Shown piece by piece: positions 29,265 to 37,900 of a DNA stretch of 64,000 nucleotides. The position numbers were made by a program, and so were the translations under genes. Source of the DNA: Bordetella parapertussis (GTDB lineage Bacteria; Acidobacteriota; Terriglobia; Bryobacterales; Bryobacteraceae). Below the pieces are notes generated by a model. That model worked only from the letters and a program-made list of their open reading frames with translations, ran no database searches and had not been told where the DNA came from. The DNA lies in contig CALQCC020000018.1 of NCBI GenBank assembly GCA_943328975.2, forward strand, positions 22,153 to 86,152, given 5' to 3'. The stretch's first letter is position 1. Each line of letters opens with the position of its first letter.

Positions 29265-30269
29265 ATGATGCGATTTGCCGCGGTGGTCGCCTTGACGCTG
29301 TTCGCACTCTCTTCGCCGGTTGGGGCGCAGGGACAGAAACCAAGTGTGCCTGCGACTGGCACGACAATCGTTCCGCGCGTGCGGCCGCCTGCCGCAGACG
29401 ACGCGGAGTCCATTCTGGATCGCCGGGCTGATCTCCGTATCGACACTACTGAAGTCCGCATTCCTGTATCCGTGACGCATCAGCAATCCGGGAAAGTGGT
29501 GACTGGCCTCGAAGTCATCAATTTCGAACTCTTTGAAGACAAGGTCAAGCAGGAGATCCTGTCGTTTACGGCGGAAGACGCTCCGGTGTCTGTGGGCGTA
29601 GTATTCGACGCCAGCGGCAGCATGGGGACCAAGCTTTCCAAGTCTCGCCAGGCCGTATCGCAGTTCGTTCGCACCGCAAATCCGGAAGACGAGTTCTTCC
29701 TGGTGCAGTTCAACGATCGACCGGCGTTGACCGTGCCATTTACCGCAGAGACGGAGGAAATCCTCAATCGTCTCGCGTTTGTGCAGTCGAAGGGAGCGAC
29801 GGCCCTGCTCGACGGCGTTTACATGGCCATGAACGAAATGAAAAAAGCGCGTAACGCACGCAAGGCCATCCTGATCATCTCTGATGGAGGGGATAACTCC
29901 AGCCGATACACCGAATCAGAAGTCAAGAATGCGGTGCGCGAGGCAGACGTCCAGATCTACGCGATCGGCATTTTTGAGCCAAATGGGATGGGCAACACGC
30001 AGGAAGAACGAATGGGCCCTGGTTTGCTCGGAGAATTGACAGAGCAGACGGGCGGTCGGCATTTCGCGATTCAGAATTTGGGCGAATTGCCGGACGTGGC
30101 GGAAAAGATTGGACTCGAATTGCGTAACGAATATGTGCTCGGGTATCGTCCAAAGAATGAGTCCCGAGATGGAAAATATCGCAAGGTGGAAGTGAAATTG
30201 GTAAAGGTTGAAAAATTGCCGCGTTTGAAGAGCCGTGCCCGGGGTGGATACTATGCGCCAGCTCAGTAA
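29265..30269 (+). CDS. VWFA domain secreted protein with MIDAS
   Basis: 334 residues. I placed the start at the first of two adjacent ATGs (29265/29268), giving a signal peptide MMRFAAVVALTLFALSSPVGAQ; upstream in-frame ATGs lie inside kdsB sequence. After a Pro/Thr linker comes an N-terminal beta domain (VRIPVSVTHQQSGKVVTGLEVINFELFEDKVKQE split in the text) and a von Willebrand A domain with an intact metal site: DASGSM, the Thr in GATALLDGVY and Asp in ISDGGDNSS. The C-terminal LRNEYVLGYRPKN block is shared with the next protein. Its 3' end overlaps the next gene by 17 bases. Probably periplasmic or surface adhesion-type; the role is unknown. Confidence 0.85.
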   Translation: MMRFAAVVALTLFALSSPVGAQGQKPSVPATGTTIVPRVRPPAADDAESILDRRADLRIDTTEVRIPVSVTHQQSGKVVTGLEVINFELFEDKVKQEILSFTAEDAPVSVGVVFDASGSMGTKLSKSRQAVSQFVRTANPEDEFFLVQFNDRPALTVPFTAETEEILNRLAFVQSKGATALLDGVYMAMNEMKKARNARKAILIISDGGDNSSRYTESEVKNAVREADVQIYAIGIFEPNGMGNTQEERMGPGLLGELTEQTGGRHFAIQNLGELPDVAEKIGLELRNEYVLGYRPKNESRDGKYRKVEVKLVKVEKLPRLKSRARGGYYAPAQ

Positions 30270-31266
30270 GTGGATGCTGCTCGCCAGCGTGACGCTGGGA
30301 AGCGCGGTTGCGCAGATTCTTCCGCCGCCCCCGCCTGAGCCGGAACCCGCAGACGCCGCTGCTACCTTTACGGCGGACACCAAGGAAGTGACGCTCTACG
30401 TCAGCGTCCTGGATCGCGACGGGAAGATGATCCCGGATATTTCGCGCTCGAACTTCAAGGTGACCGAGAACGCCATTGAGCAGGAACTGAAACTCTTCCG
30501 GCGGGAAGACGTGCCCGTTTCGATGTGTTTGGTGATCGATAGCAGCGGCAGCATGAAGGACAAATACACGCGCGTGATTGCCGCCGTTGTTGCGTTGATC
30601 CGGGCGTCGAACAAAGACGATGAGATTTGCGTCGTCAACTTCAATGACCTCTATTACAAAGACCAGGCATTTACGAACGACGTAGCAAAGCTGGAAGAAG
30701 TATTGCAGCGCATTGACAACCACGGCGGTACCGCCATGCGCGATGCGTTGAGCGCCACCGTCGATTACGTAAAGGCCGAAGGCAAGCGGGACAAAAAGGT
30801 CATCGTCCTGGTGAGCGACGGGAACGATAATTCCAGTTCTAAGACAACGCTGGAGGATCTCTTAAAGACCGTCCGTGACGCCGAGGTTCTCGTTTACTCC
30901 ATCGGACTGCTGAGTGAAGAGGAACGCGGCGAGGCTCGCAAGGCCAAGCGCGCGCTGGATAATCTGGCGGAAGTCTCGGGAGGCTTCGCTTACTATCCCA
31001 AGGATCTCGCCGAGGTGGAGACGATCACGCCACAGATCGCGCACGAGATTCGCAACCAATACATTCTCGCGTACACGCCGAGCGGACCGTTGGATGGGTC
31101 GTACCGGCGTCTTAAAGTGGAAGTGAAGGGTGTCCGGAGTGCCACGGTGCGACATCGTGCCGGGTATTACGCGAAGGAGGCGGCACAGGCCGCTCCCAAG
31201 CCTGCTGCTGCGGCGCCCAAGACTCCCGTTGCCGCCCCCGCGAAGCCTGCCAATACCAAACAATGA
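30253..31266 (+). CDS. VWFA domain secreted protein with MIDAS (tandem paralogue)
   Basis: 337 residues from the ATG at 30253; an in-frame GTG lies at 30235. Signal peptide MRQLSKWMLLASVTLGSAVAQ, then a proline-rich stretch (LPPPPPEPEP), the N-terminal beta domain (VTLYVSVLDRDGKMIPDISR), and a VWA domain with DSSGSM, GGTAMRDALS and VSDGNDNSS. IRNQYILAYTPSG and a final Arg-Ala-Gly-Tyr-Tyr block mirror the upstream paralogue. The C-terminal ~30 residues are a low-complexity Ala/Pro/Lys tail. It shares 17 bases with the upstream gene and ATGA with the following small gene, so four genes appear coupled. Confidence 0.85.
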   Translation: MRQLSKWMLLASVTLGSAVAQILPPPPPEPEPADAAATFTADTKEVTLYVSVLDRDGKMIPDISRSNFKVTENAIEQELKLFRREDVPVSMCLVIDSSGSMKDKYTRVIAAVVALIRASNKDDEICVVNFNDLYYKDQAFTNDVAKLEEVLQRIDNHGGTAMRDALSATVDYVKAEGKRDKKVIVLVSDGNDNSSSKTTLEDLLKTVRDAEVLVYSIGLLSEEERGEARKAKRALDNLAEVSGGFAYYPKDLAEVETITPQIAHEIRNQYILAYTPSGPLDGSYRRLKVEVKGVRSATVRHRAGYYAKEAAQAAPKPAAAAPKTPVAAPAKPANTKQ

Positions 31267-31469
31267 TCGGCTTCCTGTGGCGTTCCGTGGCCGGGCACCG
31301 CTTGCAGCCCTGGCGCAGTCCATACCTTCGCTGGCGCATCGAAACCTACTGGGGGTTGCACGCCGATGAAATTACGCCGGCGCAATTCCGTCAGTTTGTC
31401 TGGGAACATCGAACGGAATTGATCCGTTTCCTCAAATGGGCGCACCGTATGGAGCAGGCTCATTCGTGA
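31263..31469 (+). CDS. Small Trp/Arg-rich protein of unknown function
   Basis: 68 residues. The ATG overlaps the stop of the preceding VWA gene (ATGA) and its own stop overlaps the GTG of the next gene (GTGA), which strongly supports translation. The sequence is rich in Trp and Arg, with motifs PWRSPYLRWRIETYWG and TPAQFRQFVWEHRTELIRFL, and is predicted mostly helical with no signal peptide or membrane segment. It looks like a conserved small cytoplasmic protein, but I do not recognise a family. Confidence 0.65.
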   Translation: MIGFLWRSVAGHRLQPWRSPYLRWRIETYWGLHADEITPAQFRQFVWEHRTELIRFLKWAHRMEQAHS

Positions 31470-32299
31470 CGCCCTTGCTGGGGCTCCACCACGTCACCGC
31501 GTTGGCGGGCGACGGGCAAACTAATATCGACTACTACACGCGGGCGGTCGGCCTGCGCTTAGTCAAGCGCACGGTGAACTACGACGATCCGGCCTCGCAT
31601 CACTTCTACTACGCGGACGCCGCGGGAACGCCGGGGAGCGTTCTGACCTTCTTCCCCTGGGGTCATGTGCGCGTGCCGCGCAAGGGCTCGGGACAAGCGG
31701 TCGCGGTGGCGTTCACGGCGTCGACCGTGGATGCAAGGCTCACCCGCTTCGGTCGGCCAATTCAAACAGTGATCGATCCAGATGGAATGACGCTGGAGTT
31801 CGTCGCGGACGTCATCCCACAACGCCTCCATTCGGTGACCGTATGTGTCTCGGAACTTGAAAGCGCCGAGCGTTTCTTTGCAGAGACGCTCAGTCTGCCG
31901 CGCGTAGGACAGGAAGACAACCGGATCCGGTTCGCCATCGGCGAGACGCAGTTCGTCGACCTCCTTCACGAACCGGCCGCTGTGCCTGGCAAGATGGGAG
32001 CGGGCAGCATCCACCACGTTGCCTTACGCGCCGGGGCTGAGGCCGAGCTCTCCGCATGGCGCGAACACTTGATGGCCGCTGGGCTTCGCGTGAGCCCCGT
32101 CAAAGATCGCACCTACTTTCATTCGATCTACTTCCGATGCGCCGGGAATGCCCTCTTTGAGATCGCGACTGATGGTCCAGGTTTCACCATTGACGAAGCG
32201 CCCTCCGAACTTGGCCGACGGCTTTGCTTGCCTCCGTGGCTGGAACAGCATCGAGCTGAAATTGAAGGGCGACTCTCACCGGTCCACACCGGCGTCTAG
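31466..32299 (+). CDS. VOC-fold ring-cleaving dioxygenase-type protein
   Basis: 277 residues from the GTG at 31466, preceded by GGAGCAGG and overlapping the upstream stop; an ATG at 31436 is possible. Two glyoxalase/extradiol-dioxygenase modules are visible: GLHHVTALAGDGQTNIDYYT with VKRTVNYDDPASHHFYYAD, and LHSVTVCVSELESAERFF with SIHHVALRAG. Metal ligands expected for the group are His in LHHVT, His in IHHVA and Glu in LFEIATDGPGF. Family members (MhqA/MhqO, LinE type) cleave hydroquinone-like rings; substrate here is not deducible. The link with VWA proteins is by translational coupling only. Confidence 0.82.
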   Translation: MTPLLGLHHVTALAGDGQTNIDYYTRAVGLRLVKRTVNYDDPASHHFYYADAAGTPGSVLTFFPWGHVRVPRKGSGQAVAVAFTASTVDARLTRFGRPIQTVIDPDGMTLEFVADVIPQRLHSVTVCVSELESAERFFAETLSLPRVGQEDNRIRFAIGETQFVDLLHEPAAVPGKMGAGSIHHVALRAGAEAELSAWREHLMAAGLRVSPVKDRTYFHSIYFRCAGNALFEIATDGPGFTIDEAPSELGRRLCLPPWLEQHRAEIEGRLSPVHTGV

Positions 32300-32342
32300 T
32301 TTCTTAGTGCGATAATCATAAACCTCATCAGAGGGGGCGTAT

Positions 32343-34169
32343 TTGACCAGTCGCGTAATCCTGATTGCTTTGCTCGCCCGCGTGTTGACCGCACAGGATG
32401 CGGTTCGCTACGAGCTGAGCTTCCCCAACGCCGCCCATCACGAGGCGGAGGTCCGCGCCACCTTCACTGCGCTGCCATTGGGGACGCTCGAAGTGGTGAT
32501 GAGTCGATCCTCACCTGGGCGTTACTCGCTGCACGAGTTCGCTCGCAACATGTACAACGTTCGGGCCAAGGACGCGGCAGGCCGCGCTCTCGCGATTGCG
32601 CGATCCACGCCCTATCAGTGGAACGTTTCCGGCCACAACGGTACGGTCATCTTCGAATACACGCTCTTCGGCGACGTGGTCAACGGAACCTACAACGCGA
32701 TCGACTTGACCCATGCCCACCTCAACGCTCCAGCCACCTTTGTGTGGGCGAGAGGCCTGGAACAGCGGCCTGTTCAGGTGAAACTCGAAGCGCCCCAAGG
32801 CGTCGAATGGACGGTGGCCACCCAGCTCGCCGCTTCGGGCGATTGGTGGACAGCCCCCTCCCGAGACCTCTTGATCGACAGCCCCATCGAGTTCGGCCCG
32901 CACAAGCTCCGCGAGTGGCGTGTCGGCGATGCGCAATTCCGAATGGTGCTGCATTCGACGGCGGACGAGGCGACGGTTTCCGAGTACGCTCGCCTGTGCG
33001 AGGCTGTGACAGTCGAAGCGCAAGGCGTGTTCGGAACCTTCCCGCGCTATGACTCGGGTCGCTACACAATGCTGCTGGATTATCTGCCGTACGCATCCAG
33101 AGACGCGATGGAGCATCGAAACTCCACCTTCATCAGCCACGCTCCACCTCCCGGGAAAAGCAGCGCGGACTTGATCGAATCGGTGGCGCATGAGTTTTTC
33201 CATTCCTGGAACGTCGAGCGAATCCGTCCGCGTTCGCTGGAACCATTCGATCTGGAGCGCCCCAACATGTCCGGTGAACTGTGGTTCGCCGAAGGCGTCA
33301 CGAACTACTACGGACCGCTGGTGCTCACTCGCGCAGGCATCATGGACTTGGACCGCTTTGCCGCAGACCTGGGCATCGCCCTGAACGCGCTGCTAACCTC
33401 GCCGGGCAGGGAACTGTTTGACGCAGTCGGGATGAGCCAACTTGCGCCGTTCTACGACCGCGCCGCCGGTGGCGAACCCAGCAACGAAGAGAACGCCTTC
33501 CTCTCCTATTATTACTACGGGCAGGCCCTGGGCGCGGGTATCGATCTCGATATTCGCACCCGCTTTCCCGGCAAGAGTCTGGATGACTGGATGCGAGCCA
33601 TGTGGCGCTCACATCCCGACGTAGACAAGCCCTACACGCAGGACGATCTGCAACGGGCGCTCGCGGAGGCGACGGAAAGCGAAACATTTGCCCACGAAAT
33701 GTTTTCCCGCTACGTGAACGGGCACGAAGCGATGGACTACAAGACGCTGCTGGCGCGCGCGGGTTTGTTGCTGCGCAAAGTAACGCCCGGCGAAGTGTGG
33801 TTCGGCGCGCCGCAGGCAAATGCATCCAGCACCGGACTTTCGATCAACGGTGGTGTTCTTCGCGGCTCACCCGCCTACGTGGCTGGTATTGATCGCGGCG
33901 ACCGCGTGGTCTCCGTGGACGGCAAAGATATCAAGGAACAGAAGGATTGGGACAAGATTCTTAAGTCGCACAAGCCTGGGGACCAGACGCGCGTTGTCGT
34001 GGAAGGCCGCGGAGGACGCAGAAACGTGCCCCTGGTGTGGCAGGAAGCTCCTGCCCTAGAACTGGTGACCTACGAATCCGCGAAGCAAACCGTGACGGCC
34101 TCGATCCGTGAGTTTCGGACAGCGTGGTTAGGCTCGAAGGCCATTCATCCCTTGCCAAAGCTACAATGA
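32343..34169 (+). CDS. M61 family metallopeptidase with PDZ domain
   Basis: 608 residues. The start is TTG at 32343, preceded by AGAGGGGG at good spacing; no ATG is nearby. Signal peptide ends near RVLTAQ. An N-terminal beta domain (about 20-190), then the gluzincin domain with the zinc motif HEFFHSW (His283, Glu284, His287), RIRPRSLEPFD and FAEGVTNYY containing the third ligand Glu. The PDZ domain is at about 500-570 (GSPAYVAGIDRGDRVVSVDGKDI). Homologues such as Sphingomonas glycyl aminopeptidase cleave N-terminal Gly or Ala. Predicted periplasmic. The stop shares ATGA with the next gene. Confidence 0.9.
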   Translation: MTSRVILIALLARVLTAQDAVRYELSFPNAAHHEAEVRATFTALPLGTLEVVMSRSSPGRYSLHEFARNMYNVRAKDAAGRALAIARSTPYQWNVSGHNGTVIFEYTLFGDVVNGTYNAIDLTHAHLNAPATFVWARGLEQRPVQVKLEAPQGVEWTVATQLAASGDWWTAPSRDLLIDSPIEFGPHKLREWRVGDAQFRMVLHSTADEATVSEYARLCEAVTVEAQGVFGTFPRYDSGRYTMLLDYLPYASRDAMEHRNSTFISHAPPPGKSSADLIESVAHEFFHSWNVERIRPRSLEPFDLERPNMSGELWFAEGVTNYYGPLVLTRAGIMDLDRFAADLGIALNALLTSPGRELFDAVGMSQLAPFYDRAAGGEPSNEENAFLSYYYYGQALGAGIDLDIRTRFPGKSLDDWMRAMWRSHPDVDKPYTQDDLQRALAEATESETFAHEMFSRYVNGHEAMDYKTLLARAGLLLRKVTPGEVWFGAPQANASSTGLSINGGVLRGSPAYVAGIDRGDRVVSVDGKDIKEQKDWDKILKSHKPGDQTRVVVEGRGGRRNVPLVWQEAPALELVTYESAKQTVTASIREFRTAWLGSKAIHPLPKLQ

Positions 34170-35170
34170 CAGTCATGAAGTACCTACTGGCTCTCATTCC
34201 CGTTCTCTGCTGGGGGCAAACCGCCCACCTATCCAATCTGAAGCAACTCACGCATGGCGGCCAGAATGCCGAAGCCTATTGGGCACCGGATGGCACAAAG
34301 CTCATCTTCCAATCCACGCGCGACAACAGCCAATGCGACCAGATCTACACGATGAACGCCGACGGCTCGAATCAAAAGATGGTCTCGACCGGCAAAGGCG
34401 TCACCACCTGTGGCTACTTCCTCGCCGACAGCAAGCACTTCGTCTACGCTTCCACGCATGACGCCGGACCTGCATGCCCCGCGCCCGCCGATCGCAGCAA
34501 GGGCTACGTGTGGGCCGTGTATCCCGGCTTCGATATCTACCTCGCCGATGAGACGGGCAAGATCGAGAAGAAGCTCACCAACGCCCCTGGCTACGATGCC
34601 GAGGCGACGGTCAATTGGAAGAACAACACGATTCTGTACACGTCCAAGTCGTCCGCCGACCTGGACCTGTGGACGATGAAACCCGACGGTTCTGCGAAGA
34701 AGCAGATTACGAAAAGCCCCGGTTACGATGGCGGCGCAGTATTTTCGCGCGATGGTTCCAAGATGGTGTGGCGCGCGTTTCATCCCACCACGCCCGAACA
34801 GACCAAGACCTATCGCGACCTGCTGGCCGAGGATCTGACCGTTCCCATGAAAATGGAACTGTGGGTCGCCAACCGCGATGGATCGAACGCAAAACAAATC
34901 ACGCAGTACGGCTGCGCCAGCTTCGCTCCGACGTTCACGCCGGATGGCCGCAAGATCTTGTTCTCCTCCAATAAACACAAATGCGACAGCCGCGACTTCG
35001 AGTTGTACATGGTGAACACCGACGGCTCTGGTTTGGAGCAGGTCACCAGCTACGGCGGCTTCACCTCCTTCCCCGAGTTTTCACCGGATGGCAAGACGCT
35101 AGTGTTCGCATCCAGCTATCAAGGCACCGGCAACTACGAGTTCAACATCTTCACAGCTGACTGGAAGTAG
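34166..35170 (+). CDS. TolB-like WD40/PD40 secreted protein
   Basis: 334 residues from the ATG at 34166, which overlaps the M61 stop; a second ATG at 34175 gives the signal peptide MKYLLALIPVLCWGQ. At least five PD40-type blades recur (AYWAPDGTKLIFQSTRD, IYTMNADGSN; LWTMKPDGSAK; VFSRDGSKMVWRAF; LWVANRDGSN; PTFTPDGRKILFSS; FPEFSPDGKTLVFAS), forming a beta-propeller. Unlike TolB it has no N-terminal alpha/beta domain, so Pal-Tol function is not implied; it may bind peptides or sugars. Coupled to the M61 peptidase. Confidence 0.85.
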   Translation: MTVMKYLLALIPVLCWGQTAHLSNLKQLTHGGQNAEAYWAPDGTKLIFQSTRDNSQCDQIYTMNADGSNQKMVSTGKGVTTCGYFLADSKHFVYASTHDAGPACPAPADRSKGYVWAVYPGFDIYLADETGKIEKKLTNAPGYDAEATVNWKNNTILYTSKSSADLDLWTMKPDGSAKKQITKSPGYDGGAVFSRDGSKMVWRAFHPTTPEQTKTYRDLLAEDLTVPMKMELWVANRDGSNAKQITQYGCASFAPTFTPDGRKILFSSNKHKCDSRDFELYMVNTDGSGLEQVTSYGGFTSFPEFSPDGKTLVFASSYQGTGNYEFNIFTADWK

Positions 35171-35176
35171 AACGCA

Positions 35177-35941
35177 ATGAAGACGCTACTCCTGGTTCTT
35201 TTGTGCTCCATCCCGTCGTGGGCCGGGAAGCGGATTGTGATGAATATGACGGTAGATGGAGTTTCCCAACGTCTGGAAACGCTGGTCGAGCCGACGCGCC
35301 TCCGCATGAACATGGGAGATCTCGCTTCGATCATTTTCCTCACCGACGGTGGAAGATCGCGAATCGTGACTCTGACACCTGCTACAAACCAATACATGGA
35401 GATTGATCAAGCGATCTTCATTGAACTACAGACCTCGTTGGATGGCCTGTTCGCCAAGCTGCCGCCCGAGATGCGCGACCAGTTAAAAGAGCAAATGCGG
35501 AAAGAGACCACTTCGGTCGCGCAGCCGCAAGTGCCGAAGATGGTTCTGAGCGGTGAGCGAACAGTGAAGGGTTTTCCTTGCAAAGTCTACGCTGTGATGA
35601 ATGGCGATCTGAAGACGCAGGAAGTCTGCGTTGCAAGCGCGGCGGACCTTGGCATTTCGAGCGCGGATGCAGCTGTGTTCGGACTGATGCGGACCTTTAG
35701 TGAAGAACTCTTGCGGAGCCTGTCCCAACTTCCTTTTCCCATGCAACTCGACGGGTTCGAGCAGTATTTGAATCCCCTCTCAGGGACGCGCGACGGTCAA
35801 GGCGTGCAAGTCATCCACTACGAAAACGGCAAAGCGACCGCGGAGGATTTGATTCAGTCGGTGGACGATGCTACCTTCACGGATGCTGATTTCTCGACAG
35901 GCACAGCCGTGAAGCGAGAAATGCCGCGATTCCCCCAATAG
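35177..35941 (+). CDS. DUF4412-like secreted protein, copy 1
   Basis: 254 residues with a signal peptide (MKTLLLVLLCSIPSWA) cleaved before GKRIVMNMT. The family pattern is a beta-rich N-half in which a residue-binding motif (RLRMNMGD, SIIFL, RIVTLTPATNQYMEID) is followed by a helical middle and a conserved cysteine pair (FPCKVY, EVCVAS). It ends in the block DDATFTDADFSTGTAVKREM, nearly the same in the next gene. Six bases separate it from the TolB-like gene. Role unknown; probably periplasmic. Confidence 0.72.
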   Translation: MKTLLLVLLCSIPSWAGKRIVMNMTVDGVSQRLETLVEPTRLRMNMGDLASIIFLTDGGRSRIVTLTPATNQYMEIDQAIFIELQTSLDGLFAKLPPEMRDQLKEQMRKETTSVAQPQVPKMVLSGERTVKGFPCKVYAVMNGDLKTQEVCVASAADLGISSADAAVFGLMRTFSEELLRSLSQLPFPMQLDGFEQYLNPLSGTRDGQGVQVIHYENGKATAEDLIQSVDDATFTDADFSTGTAVKREMPRFPQ

Positions 35942-35987
35942 AAACGCTCCCGCCACGGCCCCACTCGCTCGCGCGTAGAATAGGGGC

Positions 35988-36809
35988 ATGAAACAAGTTC
36001 TTTCCGCTTTTTGTGCTCTCATGTCGCTGGCCACTATGCCTGTTTGGGCCGCCAAGCGGATTCAGATGGAATCCACCGACCTGACTAAGAACACAACTAA
36101 GCCGCGAGAGATCCTGCTCGATGCGGACCGTCTGCGTGTGAACGAGGGTGACACGTCCGTCATGTTCCTTACGAAGGGCGGCAACCGCCTCGTCATGCTG
36201 AACAAGACTCGCAATGAGTATCAGGAGTTGGACCAAGCCGCGATGGACGCAATGGGTCAACAGCTGGCCGGTGCGATGTCGCAAATGGATGCGATGTTGA
36301 AGGGTATGCCTCCGGCGCAGCGCGCCCAAATGGAACAGATGTTGAAGGGTAAGATGCCGGCTGCTTCGTCCACCCCTGCGGCCAGTACGACGTATACGGC
36401 TAAGGGTCCGGGAACAGTGAACGGATTCCGCTGCACCAATTACGACGGAACGCGCGGCGGACAGAAGGTCTCCGAAGTGTGTGCGGCTCAGATGGCGGAC
36501 GTCAAGATCAGCCCCTCGGATTTTCAGGTAATGGAAAAGATGCGCGAGTTCATGTCGGGAATGTTGAAGGCCATGCAGAACTCTCCGTTCGCGGGGATGA
36601 TGTCCGGCGCATCCATCACTCAGGCGGGGATAAACGGGTTGCCGGTGCAGACCACCACCTTTAACAATGGCCAAGCGACCCAGCGGGAACAAGTGAAGGC
36701 CGTGCAGGACGCCACTTTAACCGACGCTGATTTTTCAACAGGCACCGCCAAGAAAACCGACATGCTCGGCATGGGCGCGGCTGGCCGGGGCGCAGCGAAG
36801 GGAAAATAG
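35988..36809 (+). CDS. DUF4412-like secreted protein, copy 2
   Basis: 273 residues, signal peptide MKQVLSAFCALMSLATMPVWA. Parallel to copy 1: AKRIQMEST, RLRVNEGDTSVMFL, RLVMLNKTRNEYQELDQAA, the Cys pair (FRCTNY, SEVCAAQ) and the tail QDATLTDADFSTGTAKKTDM. The middle is Met/Gln-rich (about residues 85-125) and the C-terminus is a Gly/Ala extension. Clearly a tandem duplicate of the upstream gene, 46 bases away. Role unknown. Confidence 0.72.
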   Translation: MKQVLSAFCALMSLATMPVWAAKRIQMESTDLTKNTTKPREILLDADRLRVNEGDTSVMFLTKGGNRLVMLNKTRNEYQELDQAAMDAMGQQLAGAMSQMDAMLKGMPPAQRAQMEQMLKGKMPAASSTPAASTTYTAKGPGTVNGFRCTNYDGTRGGQKVSEVCAAQMADVKISPSDFQVMEKMREFMSGMLKAMQNSPFAGMMSGASITQAGINGLPVQTTTFNNGQATQREQVKAVQDATLTDADFSTGTAKKTDMLGMGAAGRGAAKGK

Positions 36810-36811
36810 CT

Positions 36812-37864
36812 TTACGCGAGCACGGGGAACGGTCCGGCTTCCTGGCGGCTCAGTTGTCCGCACGCCGCGTACACGTCCAGCCCGCGGGGCTTGCGCACGT
36901 AGCACGGGAACGATTTTCGGATAATGGCCTGAAAGGATGCGACCTGCGCGGGATCCGGAGTCTCAAACGAAATCCCAGGCCCCGGGTTCAGCGCGATCAA
37001 GTTGACCACCGCGTCGATCTTAGCGAGCAGTTTCAACACCCGGTGCGCGTCGGCATCGGTATCGTTCACGCCCTTGAGCAACACATATTCAAACATGATG
37101 CGCTCGCGCGGCTTCAACGGGTAAGCGCGGCACGTTTCCATCAGGTCGGCAAGATGATACTTGCGCGTGATCGGCATGATCTGCTGCCGCTGTTCTTCGT
37201 GCGAGGCGTTGAGAGAGATCGCCAATTTGGGCCGGATCTCAGCTTGCCCCAGTTCGATGATCTTGGGAATAATGCCGGACGTGGACACCGCAATGCGGCG
37301 CGGCGCGACCGCTCCGCCGCGTTGATCGGTCAGCAGCCGAGTGGCTTTCAGCACGTTGGGCAGGTTCAGCAGCGGTTCGCCCTGGCCCATCATGACGATA
37401 TTGAGCCGATCGACATTTGCCTCGACGCCTTGATCCCCAGCCACGCGCAACACTTGCCCCACGATCTCGCCCGCGGTGAGGCTGCGCTCCAAGCCCATCA
37501 GCGCGGTCAGGCAGAACTTGCAATCCACGGGACAGCCGACCTGGCTCGAAATGCAGATCGTTGCGCGCTCGCCTTCGGGCATCCATACCGATTCCACCGT
37601 CTTGCCGTCGTGTAGTTTGAGCAGGTAGCGGCGTGTTCCGTCCGCCGAATCGTAAATCTTCGCGATCTCCGGCAACCCCAATGGCAGCACGTCGCGCATC
37701 GCCTGAGGAATGTTCGTGATTTCGTCGAGGCTGGTCACGCGCCGGTGATACACGGCTTCGTAGATCTGTTGCGCGCGGAACTTGGGATGCCCTGGACCCA
37801 GCGCGGCGTGAATTTCGGCCACGTCCATGCCGACGACGGAGGTGGGTGCTAGCGTGGGAGGCAT
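36812..37864 (-). CDS. rlmN: 23S rRNA (adenine(2503)-C2)-methyltransferase
   Basis: 350 residues; radical SAM methylation of A2503 in 23S rRNA and A37 of some tRNAs. The iron-sulfur Cys residues are 111, 115 and 118 (CPVDCKFC). Also seen are [19 protein letters not shown], the PINRxN-equivalent region and the catalytic C-terminal Cys335 in YAACGQL. The second catalytic Cys, in the loop before the C-terminus, is not separately assigned. Divergent from the tannase gene with 36 bases between starts. Confidence 0.94.
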   Translation of the reverse strand: MPPTLAPTSVVGMDVAEIHAALGPGHPKFRAQQIYEAVYHRRVTSLDEITNIPQAMRDVLPLGLPEIAKIYDSADGTRRYLLKLHDGKTVESVWMPEGERATICISSQVGCPVDCKFCLTALMGLERSLTAGEIVGQVLRVAGDQGVEANVDRLNIVMMGQGEPLLNLPNVLKATRLLTDQRGGAVAPRRIAVSTSGIIPKIIELGQAEIRPKLAISLNASHEEQRQQIMPITRKYHLADLMETCRAYPLKPRERIMFEYVLLKGVNDTDADAHRVLKLLAKIDAVVNLIALNPGPGISFETPDPAQVASFQAIIRKSFPCYVRKPRGLDVYAACGQLSRQEAGPFPVLA

Positions 37865-37900
37865 TTCTTTCAGAGTAACATTCGACTAACATAGACAGTC

